The notes: generated by a model from the sequence alone, not told the origin. Positions 11,018 to 22,464 are shown, numbered from the stretch's first letter. The stretch is DNA of 64,000 bases from Chrysophaeum taylorii (GCA_029834535.1 JAQMWT010000297.1:124001-188000), one strand, 5' to 3'. Numbers and translations are program-made.

Positions 11018-11380
11018 GCCCTGATCGCTGACTGCGGTTGCGATGGAGGACGGTGCCTCATGAATCCTGAGCCTTGCGAGGGCATCCGCCCTCCCGGCGT
11101 AGGTTGGCACCTATTCGCCTCCCGGGCGGGCCGGTTGGCAGCCGGAACGTTCGCAGTGGGACGGGGTATGGCTGGGGGGCGAAGACGGAAGGTTATCGAC
11201 GAGTTGGTTGTCAGTCACATCGCGGTCTCCTCGTCGCATGGCGACAAGCTTGATGGTCACTCTCCGCCGACCGACCTTTCGGCGCTCCTCGTCTACAGGC
11301 CCGTGATTCCGGACTGGATCCTGTCGGTCCGGCCTGGCTCCCATGCTCGGGAGAGGTCTGAAGTTAGTTTTTTAAGTTAG
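11018..11380 (+). mobile_element. SINE-like element copy 1 (no matching target duplication)
   Basis: About 363 bp, nearly identical to the copies at 11539-11901 and (reverse) 57002-57374. It starts CCTGATCGCTGACTGCGG and ends in TTAG-type repeats (AAGTTAGTTTTTTAAGTTAG). Unlike the other copies, the left and right flanks do not match, so the two ends may come from different insertions. An antisense ORF of 77 codons is open in the full-length copies, but nothing suggests it is used. Confidence 0.85.
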
Positions 11381-11538
11381 CACATGGTGATGAAGTGATG
11401 GTGTAAAGGAGGAGATTTAGAAATAAGACGAGGAAAAGTCAGTTTAGAGGAAACACGGAATTGGCCGTTTTCAGGATTAAGGACAACATCGGCTAAATGA
11501 TTAACGTGGGGTGTTATTAAAGGGTTTATAACGTTAGC

Positions 11539-11901
11539 CTTACCCTGATCGCCGACCGTATGGTTGCGATGGAGGACGGTGCCTCATGAATCCTGAGCCT
11601 TGCGAGGGCATCCGCCCTCCCGGCGTAGGTTGGCACCTATTCGCCTCTCGGGCGGGCCGGTTGGCAGCCGGAACGTTCGCAGTGGGACGGGGTATGGCCG
11701 GGGGGCGAAGACGGAAGGTTATCGACGAGTTGGTTGTCAGTCACATCGCGGTCTCCTCGTCGCATGGCGACAAGCTTGATGATCACTCTCCGCCGACCCA
11801 CCTTTCGGCGCCCCTCGTCTACAGGCCCGTGATTCCGGACTGGCTCCTGTCGGTCCGGCCTGGCTCCCATGCTCGGGAGAGGTCTGAAGTTAGTTAGTTA
11901 G
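11539..11901 (+). mobile_element. SINE-like element copy 2 with 13-bp target duplication
   Basis: A 363-bp unit flanked by TTATAACGTTAGC at 11526-11538 and 11902-11914. It ends in (TTAG)n. It is inserted in the integrase C-terminal region of the minus-strand copia: removing it restores a readable CGANVI-NPLITP junction. No clear tRNA-type A and B boxes were seen at the 5' end, so the pol III origin is unproven; it could also be a very short non-LTR element derivative. Confidence 0.9.
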
Positions 11902-12080
11902 TTATAACGTTAGCACCACATAAGTAGATGTAGGGACGACATCGGTGTTCATATTTATGAAATTCTTTAGGTTCCAAATGCAGATAACAAACAGAACCAA
12001 AAGGTTTGAGGTAGTCCTGTTGGGGAACATCACATTGGTCTAACAAAACTTGTTAGGGGCTTAGGACTTTATTGTAAACA

Positions 12081-12348
12081 CGTTCGAGGGAAACGTTAAG
12101 GAGGGGGTTATACGATTGGATGGCATGTATAACAGCCCACGGGTAGTGCGGTGCCGGATCTGTTGGGGGGTGACCTTTATAGGGTACATTAAGCATATGC
12201 CGGAGTCGTGTAGACGTTCGAGGGAAACGTTAAGGAGGGGATTATACGATTGGATGGCATGTATAACAGCCCACGGGTAGTGTGGTGCCGGATCTGTTGG
12301 GGGGTGACCTTTATAGGGTACATTAAGCATATGCCGGAGTCGTGTAGA
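12081..12348. repeat. 134-bp tandem duplication in the integrase relic
   Basis: The block beginning CGTTCGAGGGAAACGTTAAG at 12081 is repeated from 12215 with two or three differences. Since 134 is not a multiple of three, it shifts the integrase frame; both frames of the same peptides can be read (NVPYKGHPP in one, MYPIKVTPQ in the other). Confidence 0.95.
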
Positions 12349-14338
12349 CGCGGCAGTGGCTATGTGACCAACAGCGGCTTCTACTTCATGATCAAAGACA
12401 TGTAAGTAAGGGGGGAACACGGACATATTAATACCATGTTCCACACGGAAGGGGGTTGTGACATGCTGAGATAAATAGGGTTCAAAGGAATCACAATAGA
12501 TTTGTTTTAGTTGTACATGAACATAATTAGAGCAAAAATTGCGGACAAACTCAAGGGCGTTACAAAATTCGCTGGAATTAGTGCTACGACAAAAGTACAC
12601 TAACAAAAATTTAGAAATGAGACACTTAAAAACAATGATATGTCGAATGGATCCCCATTCAGAGAGAACGGATACGTAACCACCGTCACATGCCCAGGCT
12701 TCACCAGGTTGAAAAAGTTTTCGAATGATGGTTGCTTGGTAAGGTGATGTGGATGAGGAAAGCGTTTTTTATGAATTGTACAATCCACACAGAACTTACA
12801 GTAGGGTACGTCAGATGGGTGGTGTCCAGGATTGGCAATAACCTGAACAGCCTTTATAGCTTGAGAATCACTAGAGTGGTGGATGTTGTGAAAATTGGTA
12901 GCTCGTTGTTGCGCATCTCGAAATGCAAGGGTGCCCCTGGCATGAACTTTCTTATCGAAGGGCGCATGCTTCTCATGGAGCTGTCTTGGCGTTATAAGAG
13001 GAATTTGTCTTTCTTTAGTAGGAGGTGATGTATCTGCGGATGAGGTGTTAGAAAGGAAGACATGAGCTACTGAATCGAGATGAAAAGATGGAAGTTCGTG
13101 GTTAGAAGCAAGATTATCACAACATGAGAGTTTTTTATTGGAGATGTAGAACATTGTAATGGAACTCTGGTGTAATATTAAGGATGTATCTGTTGGGAAT
13201 ATATTTGTGAAGAAGGTTGGCCTATAGTTTTTGGTTAGAGAAGCATGATCAGGGTCAAACGATGGTGATAGCGTTAATTTACGCAAGTCATAGACAAGCT
13301 GACACAAATGTTTATAAATTGTATGATATGTTCCAGCCGGAATAGCATTAGCGATTATGTCACAGCATAGGTCTGGGGACAAAGACAAAAGAAAATTGAT
13401 TTGGTGCGCTGTGAAGTTATTGGCGCGTGCCAATTCGCGAGTTGAGTAGTGTCGAATGCGATCGAGTTGTGGATCGTACACGAGCATATTAGCAAATCCA
13501 CGAATGGTGGGAGTAGGAGTGTATATAGAATGTACTTTGGCACCCATCTTCCTATCGCTTGATGTAATAAAGTCCAGGTATCTGCTTTGAGACAGATGCA
13601 TGTCACTTAGAGTAAACATTTTATCGATAAATTCGAGACGGTTTTCCTGAGGGTAGAAGACAACAGAATCGTGAAAAGCAGGAGAAGTATAGGGAACCAG
13701 TGCTTGTACTAGACGACGCGTGTCCTGATTTTCATTATTATTATGGTGTGCTTGGCAAAGCCAAAGAAAACCAGTAACAGGTTCGAGAAAAGCAGTCTTA
13801 TCGATTCCGGCATCATGTGTTAGGAAGGAATAGGTTTCGCCAAAAGCATTTATATGTGCCTGGTATTTAGAAGAGGAGTTAGAAACTGTTATGTCTCCGC
13901 CTGTATGTCTTCCACCGGTGATGTAAATGATGGAGGAAGTAGAGGATTTATTTAAAAATAACCTGTGAGATGGTTGGTTAGATTCGATAGTTGTAATACG
14001 AAAGGACACAGGTAATGTGATTGATTTAGGGAATAAGCGTCCCATAATATTATAGAGGAGCACAAAAGCTTTGAGTTCAATAGGGGATCTCATGCAAGCA
14101 AGTTGTTTTCTTGAATTAGTCAAGAATCCCAGGCGAAAGTTAGAAATGCCCTCCATTTCATCTTGACTGGGATGTTCGACTGTCTTATTAGAGTGCAGAC
14201 GAAGGAACAGCATAGTTAAGGTTTCAAGCTCAGTCACAGTTAAGCGCACGGATCCTGTACGACTAAAAATGTTGTAGGTCTTAGGTGTGGACACGAATGG
14301 TATGTCGGGAAAGACCTGCGTCCAAGGTTCGTCGACTA

Positions 14339-15668
14339 TTAACTTGCGACTGATGGAATTAGCGTGGTCTGCAATGTCCAGAAAGGAAGTGACTCGTTTG
14401 TTAGGCCATGAAAGCAGATCAAGAGGGCCGGTGTTATATTTACGTGCAACGAGGATCCATCTTTCTCTGGCTTGATAATCTCACAGATAGCATGGAAATC
14501 GGTCACATATATCCACCGTATAGTGCATCGTTGAGAAGATGAGATTAGCAACTCGTATGTGGTCTTCATACGATGCGGAGTGTGGTGGTGTCATTTCCAT
14601 GAAAAGAACAAGCGGCTTTAAAAGCTCAAGTACACTTAGAGCACTTGGAAACAAGGAGTCGTCCATATCACGCTCGAAAGTTGAAATGGATATCCCATTG
14701 ATTATGTTGCGATTTGTGCATGGAGACGTCAATTCCACTATATCGGTGTAATATCGTGCACGTTCAGCGTCCGATGCTCGATGGAGATATGTCAGAAACT
14801 TAGGTAGGGATGGGAGAACTTCGATGGAATTACCACAACGTCTTCGTAGCATGTGCGTGATATTGTCGTCGCTCTCAACAAGAGCTTTAACGTTGATGTT
14901 GATTTGCATGTCATTAGAAGCGCAAGCCAAGAATGCAGGAGTGGACATCCCAGAGCAAAGTAGAGTTACAGTAGGTGTTCGTGGGCTAGGAGACGAAGTT
15001 ACTGTGTGAAGCAAACGTGTGTTAACCTTGCGTCATACGGGAGGTGGGAAATGCTTGCGTATGTAAGGCAGCTGCGAATGCATTGACTCCAGGATGGTTT
15101 TAAGCCATGGGACGTAAATCACGCGTTCCACGAGGGTGGAATATAGTTTAAGCATTTCGCGTTGTTCATTAAAAGCACATAGTCTGAACTGTAGTGAGCG
15201 AACTTCCATTGTACGCGATTTTGCTTGTTGTAGCGAATAAATGGGTGGAGTGGGTAGCAGGTTATTAAGTCTAAACAAAGCAATCTTGACATTATCGTCA
15301 ATTTTACTCTGGATAGATGATTGTCCTTTAAACTCAACTCCATAAAGATGTATACCAAGTTTATCTTCTCCCCATTGAGTCATGCTGATGATGTGCAGAT
15401 CGGGATCGTTATGGTCGTTTTGCTTGGGTAGGCAAAGCGCAACGTCTAGCTTTACATATCCCTCATTTGGATGCTTTGGGAGAGCGGGAATGACAGTCCT
15501 TATAATCATAGTATGCGCGATACTCTGCGTATCCGTAGCAGTCTGGATAGCAGGTGATAAGGGCTCGGGTAGCTTTACGATGTGGATAGGATCAGCGTAA
15601 CGTTTAAAATTAATTACATGTTGAGAAGCACATGTGTCAGCATATCCTGGCGTATTCATTAGCGGCAA
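14339..15668 (-). pseudogene. Copia family A aspartic protease region
   Basis: The segment at 15668-15033 contains GYADTCASQHVINF near its start, in the position of the retropepsin active site. The usual Asp-Thr/Ser-Gly is Asp-Thr-Cys here, and the related fragment at 7.6 kb has Asp-Ser-Cys, so Cys in place of Gly is a property of the family. The segment continues with LPKHPNEGYVKLDVAL and EDKLGIHLYG. A second frame (15014-14481) follows with LLCSGMSTPAFL and TSPCTNRNIING, of no known function. Gag lies just upstream (18-bp gap) and the integrase ORF just downstream. Confidence 0.6.
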
Positions 15669-15686
15669 ATTGTACTCGTTGTACTG

Positions 15687-17830
15687 TTAAAGCATTGTTG
15701 CATAACAGGCATGTGTTGAGCTTTGACCAAACACATACTGTGTCATGAAACTTTGCGTTTGTTCAGAAGGCACAGCGACAAGTGTAAAACCAGTGTTTAA
15801 TTTTGGTAGCAATACAGGGGGGTCGGTGCCATCTTCATTATCTTCGTTGGGTAGATTATTGGGGAGCTCAGAGTGCGAGGATGTATCCCGAGCTTGACGA
15901 CGAACGATAGCATTCCGAGCTTTAACATTTATGTGCTGCAATAGCGGCTGAGGGATGTTATCGATTTCATCATCTTTAATGGACAGAAAAGTGTGGAACA
16001 TTTTCTCTGTATCAGCAGACCCCCTCTGCTCCGCATCACTGGGGGACGCTTCAGGTGCAGATGTTTCAGTTTGATACTTTTCTTCTGAAACATGAGATTC
16101 CTTATCGGCTTCTTGGAGGTTCACAATGGTATTGGACACAGTATCAACTCGAGATAAGTAGAGATGAACTTGGGTGGCTTCATCAGGATCTAAGGACAGT
16201 GTCGAAGCTTGAGAAGCGGTTGTCCAGAGGGTACTCAGTAAGCTTTTCATTTCCTCCTGTACCATTTTAGAGTAGGTAGAGGGGTTGGGATTCGCTTCCT
16301 GTAACTTACCAAACAGGTGGCGAGGACGATCAACTTGATAAGTAGCCCGGTCCATAAGAGACATATTATAACGTGCATTACGGTTAGGGGAGGGTGAGTA
16401 GACAGGACGATCGAAGCTGGTACCTTTGACGTTATAATTTGAAGGTGGACGATAGTACGACGTGTCACGAGGTAAAATTGTCGATGCTCTATCTTTTGCA
16501 TTACGAAGCTTACGAGCGTTGAAGCCAGACTGTCCAGCTACAGTAGCTAACAACGAGTAAGCGTTGTTTAGAGAGTCGTGGGATTGATGAATAGTATCCA
16601 TCAATAATACATTAGGTGGCTTGGTAGCGGTAGTACCAGGGATGTAAGGGATCCAAGATGCGGGTTTATCCAAGCGTCGGTTGGAGGAAAACTTTGTTTC
16701 ATTGTATATCTTTAACAAGAACTCCAATAACGGGCGAACGTCGTTAGGATCAACTAGCTTTAACAATTCAGGGTCGTGAGTCGAGTTGTTCCCAGAGCGT
16801 GTCTCGTAGAGTTTACACCATTCCAATAAAGATTGAGAATAGCGCTCGTGATCCGAGGGATTAGCATATAGACGGTAGATCTCCTCGTGAGCTTTAAGAG
16901 TGATTATGGAGTTATTAAATTGGATTGATGCTTCATCATTATTTAATTGCTTTGCCTCAGATTGGAAAGCAAGGAGTTGTTCGACAAATACATGGGCATA
17001 CTAATTAACATTTAAAGACATTCGATTAAACTGAGATTTAAGCTCAGTAACATCTGTACAAGACACTGTCTCATAGTAATGGTAAGCTAAAAGCATTACT
17101 GCACGTAGTTTATTAGGATGTGCAGTAAGTGCATATATCTTCTTTAATTGAGGTCACATAGCGTGTGCTGGTTTGTCTTGTGATTCCATATTAAAAAATG
17201 TGTACGAGAAACCAGCATACGTTTCGCAGTGTTTGATCCAGTCGGTATTAGAGAGACCTGTAAAGGATATGTTAGTTAGAGATGCATCATACACAATTGA
17301 TTTAGGGAATCGGGTATCTAATAGATTGAGGACACGTTTAACATCCTCATTTAATTCGGGACGAACGAGATTGTATGACTCTTGGTAATAAAGTCGTTCG
17401 AGATTATTACGGACATCAACTGTTAGTTGGTGTGATGAGTTGACGTGCCAAGTTTTAAGATGATCAGGCAGGGCATCTTCATCAGGTAAGTTTAAATCGT
17501 TCACTTGTTCAGCTTTCCATTGAGCGAAGATGATATCAACTTCTTGTTCAAGAAGTTGGTTATACTAAGGAGCATTCCGGGTGTAAGCTTCATATGAATC
17601 GAAGCAGAATAACGCGTCCACGTATGGACTTGTCATATGCCTGCGAAGCACCTCAATTTGAAAGCTCACCTTGGTTGAGTTGTCTTGGAAACGCAATCCT
17701 ACGTTAATTTTATCAACGAGGATTTGTTCTTGTTTGTAGATAACCGTAGTGGATATTGGTTTTTGTTTTGACGTGATTGTGACCTATTAAGAAATAGGTT
17801 ATAGGATTGATAGACACATTCGACACATAA
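15687..17830 (-). pseudogene. Copia family A Gag-like ORF, broken
   Basis: ORFs at 17504-17154 and 16826-15687 (minus) lie between the 5' LTR/PBS and the protease, so Gag is the expected identity. The larger piece has a Tyr/Arg/Pro-rich central part (YRPPSNYNVKGTSFDRPVYS) and acidic Ser-rich stretches. No CCHC zinc knuckle is seen. Stops separate the pieces. No enzyme motif is recognised; the call rests on position and composition. Confidence 0.5.
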
Positions 17831-18245
17831 GAATGAAGGGTTTCTCAAGTGCGGGTTCTATGTACAGTGCGATATTTTAAACGTGGGCTTATTGACAAGA
17901 CCAAGCAAATCAACATGCTATTTAAAACATGATGACTTGAGACTGAAGAATGGATTAGTTCTCGAGCAGTCGGTCTTTTGTTTGGGAATGGAAGGAAAAA
18001 AACCGTACAAGTTTCCGCGGCTTGTATAGGAAAAACTTTAATTTTATTGGTTATGCGAGTGCATGTGACCAGTGACCGACCCAACTCGGCCACAAACCAA
18101 ATTAACTGGTGGGCACATACCGTCACACAACAAATATGTACAGTAGACCACCGCCAAACACATTGTCGCATTGTACTCGCGATGAGGCGTAAATTGATCA
18201 CTCCATTTATACGTACAACACAGTTTAGCTGACACACCTACGCAT

Positions 18246-18259
18246 CTGGGCCCATAACC
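18246..18259 (-). promoter_or_regulatory. Primer-binding site: complementary to initiator tRNA-Met anticodon arm
   Basis: Immediately after the 5' LTR (minus strand) stands GGTTATGGGCCCAG. This is the exact complement of CTGGGCCCATAACC, the anticodon stem-loop of eukaryotic initiator tRNA-Met. Priming by a half-length initiator tRNA cut in the anticodon loop is established for Drosophila copia and yeast Ty5. Adjacency to the LTR end (18260) fixes the LTR boundary. Confidence 0.85.
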
Positions 18260-18661
18260 TGGAGAGATTTGACCCTCTCTGGGTACATGGTAGAGACTGC
18301 GTGCAGTCTTAGGCGTGTAGAGACCATTCCGCTTGTCACATGCTACTACACAAGGTAGGGATTTAAGCCCTAACTCCTTAAGGAGATTAGGTCCCATAGA
18401 AGCGTTTACACTGACAACGAGGAACGAGGCCTCTGTTAATTAAACAGAACACCCCGTACCTGACGGTACGCACCTGGAGGCCTACTCCATGTTGGAAAAG
18501 AGCTTCAGACTGGGTTCTTCATATTCATGAATAAGTAATTGCGGAAGGGTGAGGAAGGAGGGAAGGAAGGAGGGAAAGCCGTATTACGGAGAAAAAACCC
18601 TCGTGTAGAGATAGGTGTGAAATGTTCCAGTGTTGCACACATAATAGTGCAGCTCTCTGGA
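18260..18661 (-). repeat. LTR B (5' LTR, copia family A, subfamily 2)
   Basis: 402 bp, closely matching LTR C (shared GGCCTACTCCATGTTGGAAA and ATTCATGAATAAGTAATTGC, both different in LTRs A and D). In sense it is preceded by AGACA (plus-strand TGTCT, 18662-18666). The same five bases follow LTR C at 24946-24950. The PBS is adjacent at the other end. Confidence 0.95.
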
Positions 18662-19535
18662 TGTCTTCAAACGGACTCGAGTCGTTATTATGCAAATTGT
18701 TATTGGTGATGATATGCTTGTGTCTTTCGATAGGTCAAATTCCGACCATTATCAACGTCTCGTCTCGTTCCTAAAGACAAGCGTACATTCTCCTGATGAT
18801 ATCAAAGAACTGGGCCCAGCTGCTGGCTTCATTGGCTTGAGATTATTCGCACCCGTCGTAATCGTACGATTCAGCTACCTACGACAAACCAAAGCGATTA
18901 ATGATCTCCTTATAGCTGCGCGTCTGGGCCCTACCCAAATTGCTTCCACACTAGGCAAGCCCGGTGCGCATTTGTTAACTTCTGATCGTCCAAAGGTCAA
19001 TTCTCCAGAATGGCACTATACGCAACGTGTACCATACCGAGACATCGTTGGAGTTCTATTGTTCATTGCAATCATGACTAAACCTGGTCTTCTGTTTCAC
19101 GTTGTCCAGGCTTACCGTTTCGGTGACAAACCTGGTCGCAAGCACTGGACACACTTTCGTCCTATTCTGAAATACCTGCACGGAACACGCCACTTGAGTT
19201 TGACTGTTGATAGTTCAAAGTGGAATGAGTTTTATACAAAACGTGACGCCGACTGGGCTTGAAACCCAGGTACAAGGCGCTTAGTCTCTGGCTGCTTTGT
19301 GGTCGCGCTATCGCTTGGTGTTCATTATTACAACAACTTGTCGCTCGCTCTAGCTCTGAATCTGAGCTGATTGCCCTCTTTGGCTGCACTGCCTACCCTT
19401 TATGGCTCCGTCGCCTATTGTGTGATCTTGGTTTAAACACCAATCCAGTACCGTTGTTTATGGACCACAAAACGGTGCTATATCGTATGAAAGAGTTTGC
19501 TATTACTAAACAAAGAGAAACCTGCAGACTCTAGC
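18662..19535 (+). pseudogene. Copia family C RT (second half) and RNase H
   Basis: Starting directly at LTR B, the plus strand reads MQIVIGDDMLVSF (RT catalytic region, GDD in place of the common VDD). It continues with ELGPAAGFIGLR, RVPYRDIVGVLLFIAIMTKP (copia RT thumb) and GRKHWTHFRPILKYLHGT (the conserved HW..LKYL.GT segment). A stop at 19261 separates this from RNase H residues AIAWCSLLQQLVARSSSESE. The first half of this RT is not on its left but at 24946-25560 on the minus strand. The gene is dead. Confidence 0.85.
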
Positions 19536-19599
19536 CCTTTGCCGTCCGTTGAGATCGACATCTCTTCCTTGCCTTCCCTTCCCTTTCCACAATCAAATA

Positions 19600-20007
19600 C
19601 AATTGTGGCTGAGTGGAATCAAATGTCGGATTTAATGGGCACTTGAAGTTTTGAGCTAACGCGTCAGTCATGAAGGGCAAGGCTAGGCGCGTCCACTGGC
19701 GCAAGAACGGTGCTTAGCGGACAAATAACCCCTCCTCTGATCTCCCGCTCGCATCGTCACATGTATAGAAACCTACTGATTGTCCGGGAAACCTACATTT
19801 TGGATTTTACACCATTGTAGGCTCAAAGACGATGAGCCAAACGCAGCATGTATTGTTAGATTAGAAACAGGGTTGGGGGTGTTCGGGGATACTGTGAGTG
19901 ACGTCATCCGCCCCGCACCCTATACAAAACCAAATCTTTTTTTGTCGATTTCTCGAAAGAATGTCATATCACTAACCTCGACTTTTAATTCCACTCAGCC
20001 ACAATTG
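19600..20007. mobile_element. MITE-like element with terminal inverted repeats and TA duplication
   Basis: CAATTGTGGCTGAGTGGAAT at 19600-19619 is the exact reverse complement of 19988-20007, and similarity continues about 10 bp inward with two mismatches. TA occurs at both outer edges (19598-19599 and 20008-20009). A 408-bp non-coding body with TA duplication fits a Tc1/mariner-type non-autonomous element. No transposase is present. Confidence 0.7.
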
Positions 20008-20387
20008 TAGTCCTCTGATTTGTTCTCACGCTCATCATCATGGTCTAGCGCGCCCCGTAGGTACGTAGTCTTACATGTTAAATTAGTTGTGGTTCTACGT
20101 GTCATCTGTCGTGTGCTGAGTTTAGGGGAACTAACCTGTTCGCTGAACTCACTTACACGGTGAGACGGGATGGTTCTTCAGTGACTTTGTACCACTTTAC
20201 CGCAGAACACTCTGCAGGTTCTGGGCCCAGCGGGGTCTTGAAGAACCATGTGTTGCATACACGTAACTGATGGGTATTAAGACTGTTACCGCGCCAGTCT
20301 AGCCTCGCCATGCAACACGCTTGTGTTTAGACGCTCAACAACATGGGCTGTACATAGTTATGCCACACACGTTAAGACTGCATAACT
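20008..20387. other. Non-coding stretch with an 11-bp inverted repeat
   Basis: No ORF or known motif is seen. ATGGTTCTTCA (20170-20180) and TGAAGAACCAT (20239-20249) form an inverted repeat about 58 bp apart. The stretch lies between the MITE-like element and the RT start of copia family A and may be an LTR or flanking remnant of another element. Confidence 0.3.
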
Positions 20388-22293
20388 TTGTGTGTCTGTT
20401 TGTATGTTCTCGTGTTGTCGTGTGAGTGTTCGTGTGTTCTGTTGTCAATTGTACAGAGTGCACGCGCGCTATGGAATATTTTAGGTATGTCCACCTGGAC
20501 CCTCAAAGATGATGCACCTAATCGCTCTCAGACGCTGATCGGCAAAGCTTACGTCGCCGCCATCTCCAAAGAGATTTTTGATATTGTTAAGTTTGGCTGC
20601 TTTAAACTAGCGCTGCCAATGGTCAACTCAAAGCCTATTGACACCCGCCTCGTCCTACGTATAAAAACCAACGCTGCTGGTCAGTACATTAAACATAAAG
20701 CACACCTGGTCCTACGAGGATTCTTAGCCTCTCTGGGTACCGATTTTTTTAAACACATTCAGCCCTATGGCACAGCTTACTGGCATCCGTTGTGTTCGGG
20801 CGCTAGCAGCTCATCTGCGACTTCCCGTCTACCATGTCGACGTCCCTAACGCTTTTGTTCAAGCTCCCATCGACTCTCATGTCTATGTCAAACCGCCACA
20901 AGGCATTTACCTTCTCGATCCAGAAGATACTTAATACCAAGGCCGTCGTCTCCCAAAGCTACTTAAATCTCTCTATGGATTACGTCAGAGCCCTGCCCTT
21001 TGGAATCAAACCATAAACGGCTTCTTTGATTCATTAGGCTATACACGATTTCGAACAGACATATGCATTTACGCTAAAGTCCAAGCTGACGCTACATTTC
21101 TAATTTGCACGCTCTCAGTAGACGACGTCGTCATTACTTGCACTTCGGAAACTCTACGTCGCGAGTTCCAGCAAGCCCTGAAAAAGGAATACTCAGTCGA
21201 CACCTTCGAGGAAGTCCATACTCTCTTAGGCATGCGCATAACGCGTACAACTGATGGTTCTATATCACTGGACTGTTATGCTAAACTTGATGCATTGTTC
21301 GAAGAGTACCCCATTTTAATGCAGTTACGTCCCACCTCCACACCGATGTCACCATCACCCACGTATAAAACTGGAGAGCCATCTTCTGATATGGACAAGT
21401 TCATCCTCAACACCTTCTCCACTCTACTCGGCAAGCTCACGTTTGTCCAATTGGCCTGTCGCCCCGATCTATCACAAAGTCTCAGTCGTTGCTCTCAAGA
21501 AATGCATAATCCAGCATTTCTACATGTTCAAGTACTAACAGGAACGCTCCGCTACTTGCGCAAGCCCAAAAATCGCAATCTTCGCCTCTGGTACTACTCT
21601 GACTCTTCCGCTCTAATGGACCATCTTCGACTTCTTATCGGTAATCGTACTGACATGGCCACCATGTTGAATTACACTAAAGAACAAGTTTATTCAGGTA
21701 ATTTTGATCCATTGGTCGCGTTCGTTGATGCCGACAATGCACCCTCTTATGAACAAGACCGCATGTCTACAACCGGTTACGCTATCTTTTTGTTTGGTTC
21801 TCTCATCACTTGGAAGTCCAAGTTGCAGCCTATTACAGCTACTTCTACGCATGAGAGTGAACTCATCGCCCTTAATATGAGTGCCGATGATGTGGTCTGG
21901 TTACGCAAATTGTTAACGGAAATGGCATTCGCTATAAATCCTCACTTCTATCTCCGCCAACCTTCAGGGAAAGACTTGCTACTAGATTATGATGCTCACG
22001 ACAATCCCCTCCCATCGGACATGTCGTTCATACGTAACAGTCCTATACTTGGAGACTCTGCCTCTGCTATTCATTTATCTAATAATCCCGACAGTGCGAC
22101 TAAAGCCAAAGCTATTCGCACACGCTGGTTCCGTATACGCGACTACGTACAGTTAAAACGCATACGTCTACATCATGTATCCGGTACCCATAATATCGCC
22201 GATGGATTTACCAAACCCTTTGGAGCTCCGCTCTTCAGCAGATTTCGCACGTTACTCGGCTTACAACAACCCATAGCTCAACAAGATGGTTAA
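20388..22293 (+). pseudogene. Copia family A reverse transcriptase and RNase H
   Basis: The RT start (KHKAHLVLRGFLASLGTDFF, equivalent to KARLVVRGYxQxxGxDY) is followed in another frame by VDVPNAFVQAPIDSHVYVKP and LLKSLYGLRQSPALWN. TLSVDDVVITC holds the catalytic Asp pair, and MRITRTTDGSISL follows. The 353-codon open part (21232-22293) contains the thumb and RNase H with STTGYAIFLF, TSTHESELIALN, ILGDSASAIHLS and HVSGTHNIADGFTKP. Two or three frameshifts and a stop in the RT part inactivate it. Gag, protease and integrase are missing on this side; they are found inverted at 11.4-17.8 kb. Confidence 0.85.
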
Positions 22294-22464
22294 TCATTAC
22301 CCTTCATTATGTCCGAAATGACTTTAAACTAACCCTGCTATGTAAAGGAATACTGGCTCCCTAAATTGTGAAATGCAATAAAAGATGTGATGTGGAGATC
22401 CCTTTCATGATGAATCCCACTTAAAACAAAGATGCTGCGAGCCGGCGCCATTCCACCCTGAACT

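Larger units (their letters stand above)
11381..14294 (-). pseudogene. Copia family A integrase region
   Basis: The minus-strand ORF at 14294-12600 ends with a pre-integrase/zinc-binding segment, with the His pair in THNFHNIHHSS-like sequence and the Cys pair in YCKFCVDC. The next ORF (12606-12061) carries integrase-core-like sequence VYFCRSTNSSEFCNALEFV, then IYCDSFEPYLSQH (catalytic Asp) and FDHEVEAAVGHIATAA (catalytic Glu position, analogous to VVERSHRATAD in family B). A later piece at 12056-11915 gives KPFGSVCYLHLEPKEFHKY, the integrase C-terminal FGxxVYxH-type segment. A 134-bp duplication and SINE copy 2 break it. No RT sequence follows. Domain identification is by motif and order, and moderate for the core. 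Confidence 0.7.

Noticed and set aside
11018-11380. A gene encoding the 77-residue protein MGARPDRQ... found in several copies
   Set aside because: The ORF lies antisense to the SINE-like repeat and ends at its boundaries; it recurs because the repeat recurs.
7818-18661. One complete 10.8-kb copia element bounded by LTRs A and B
   Set aside because: LTRs A and B belong to different subfamilies, no target duplication matches, and the RT is missing at a SINE junction, so this is a chimera.
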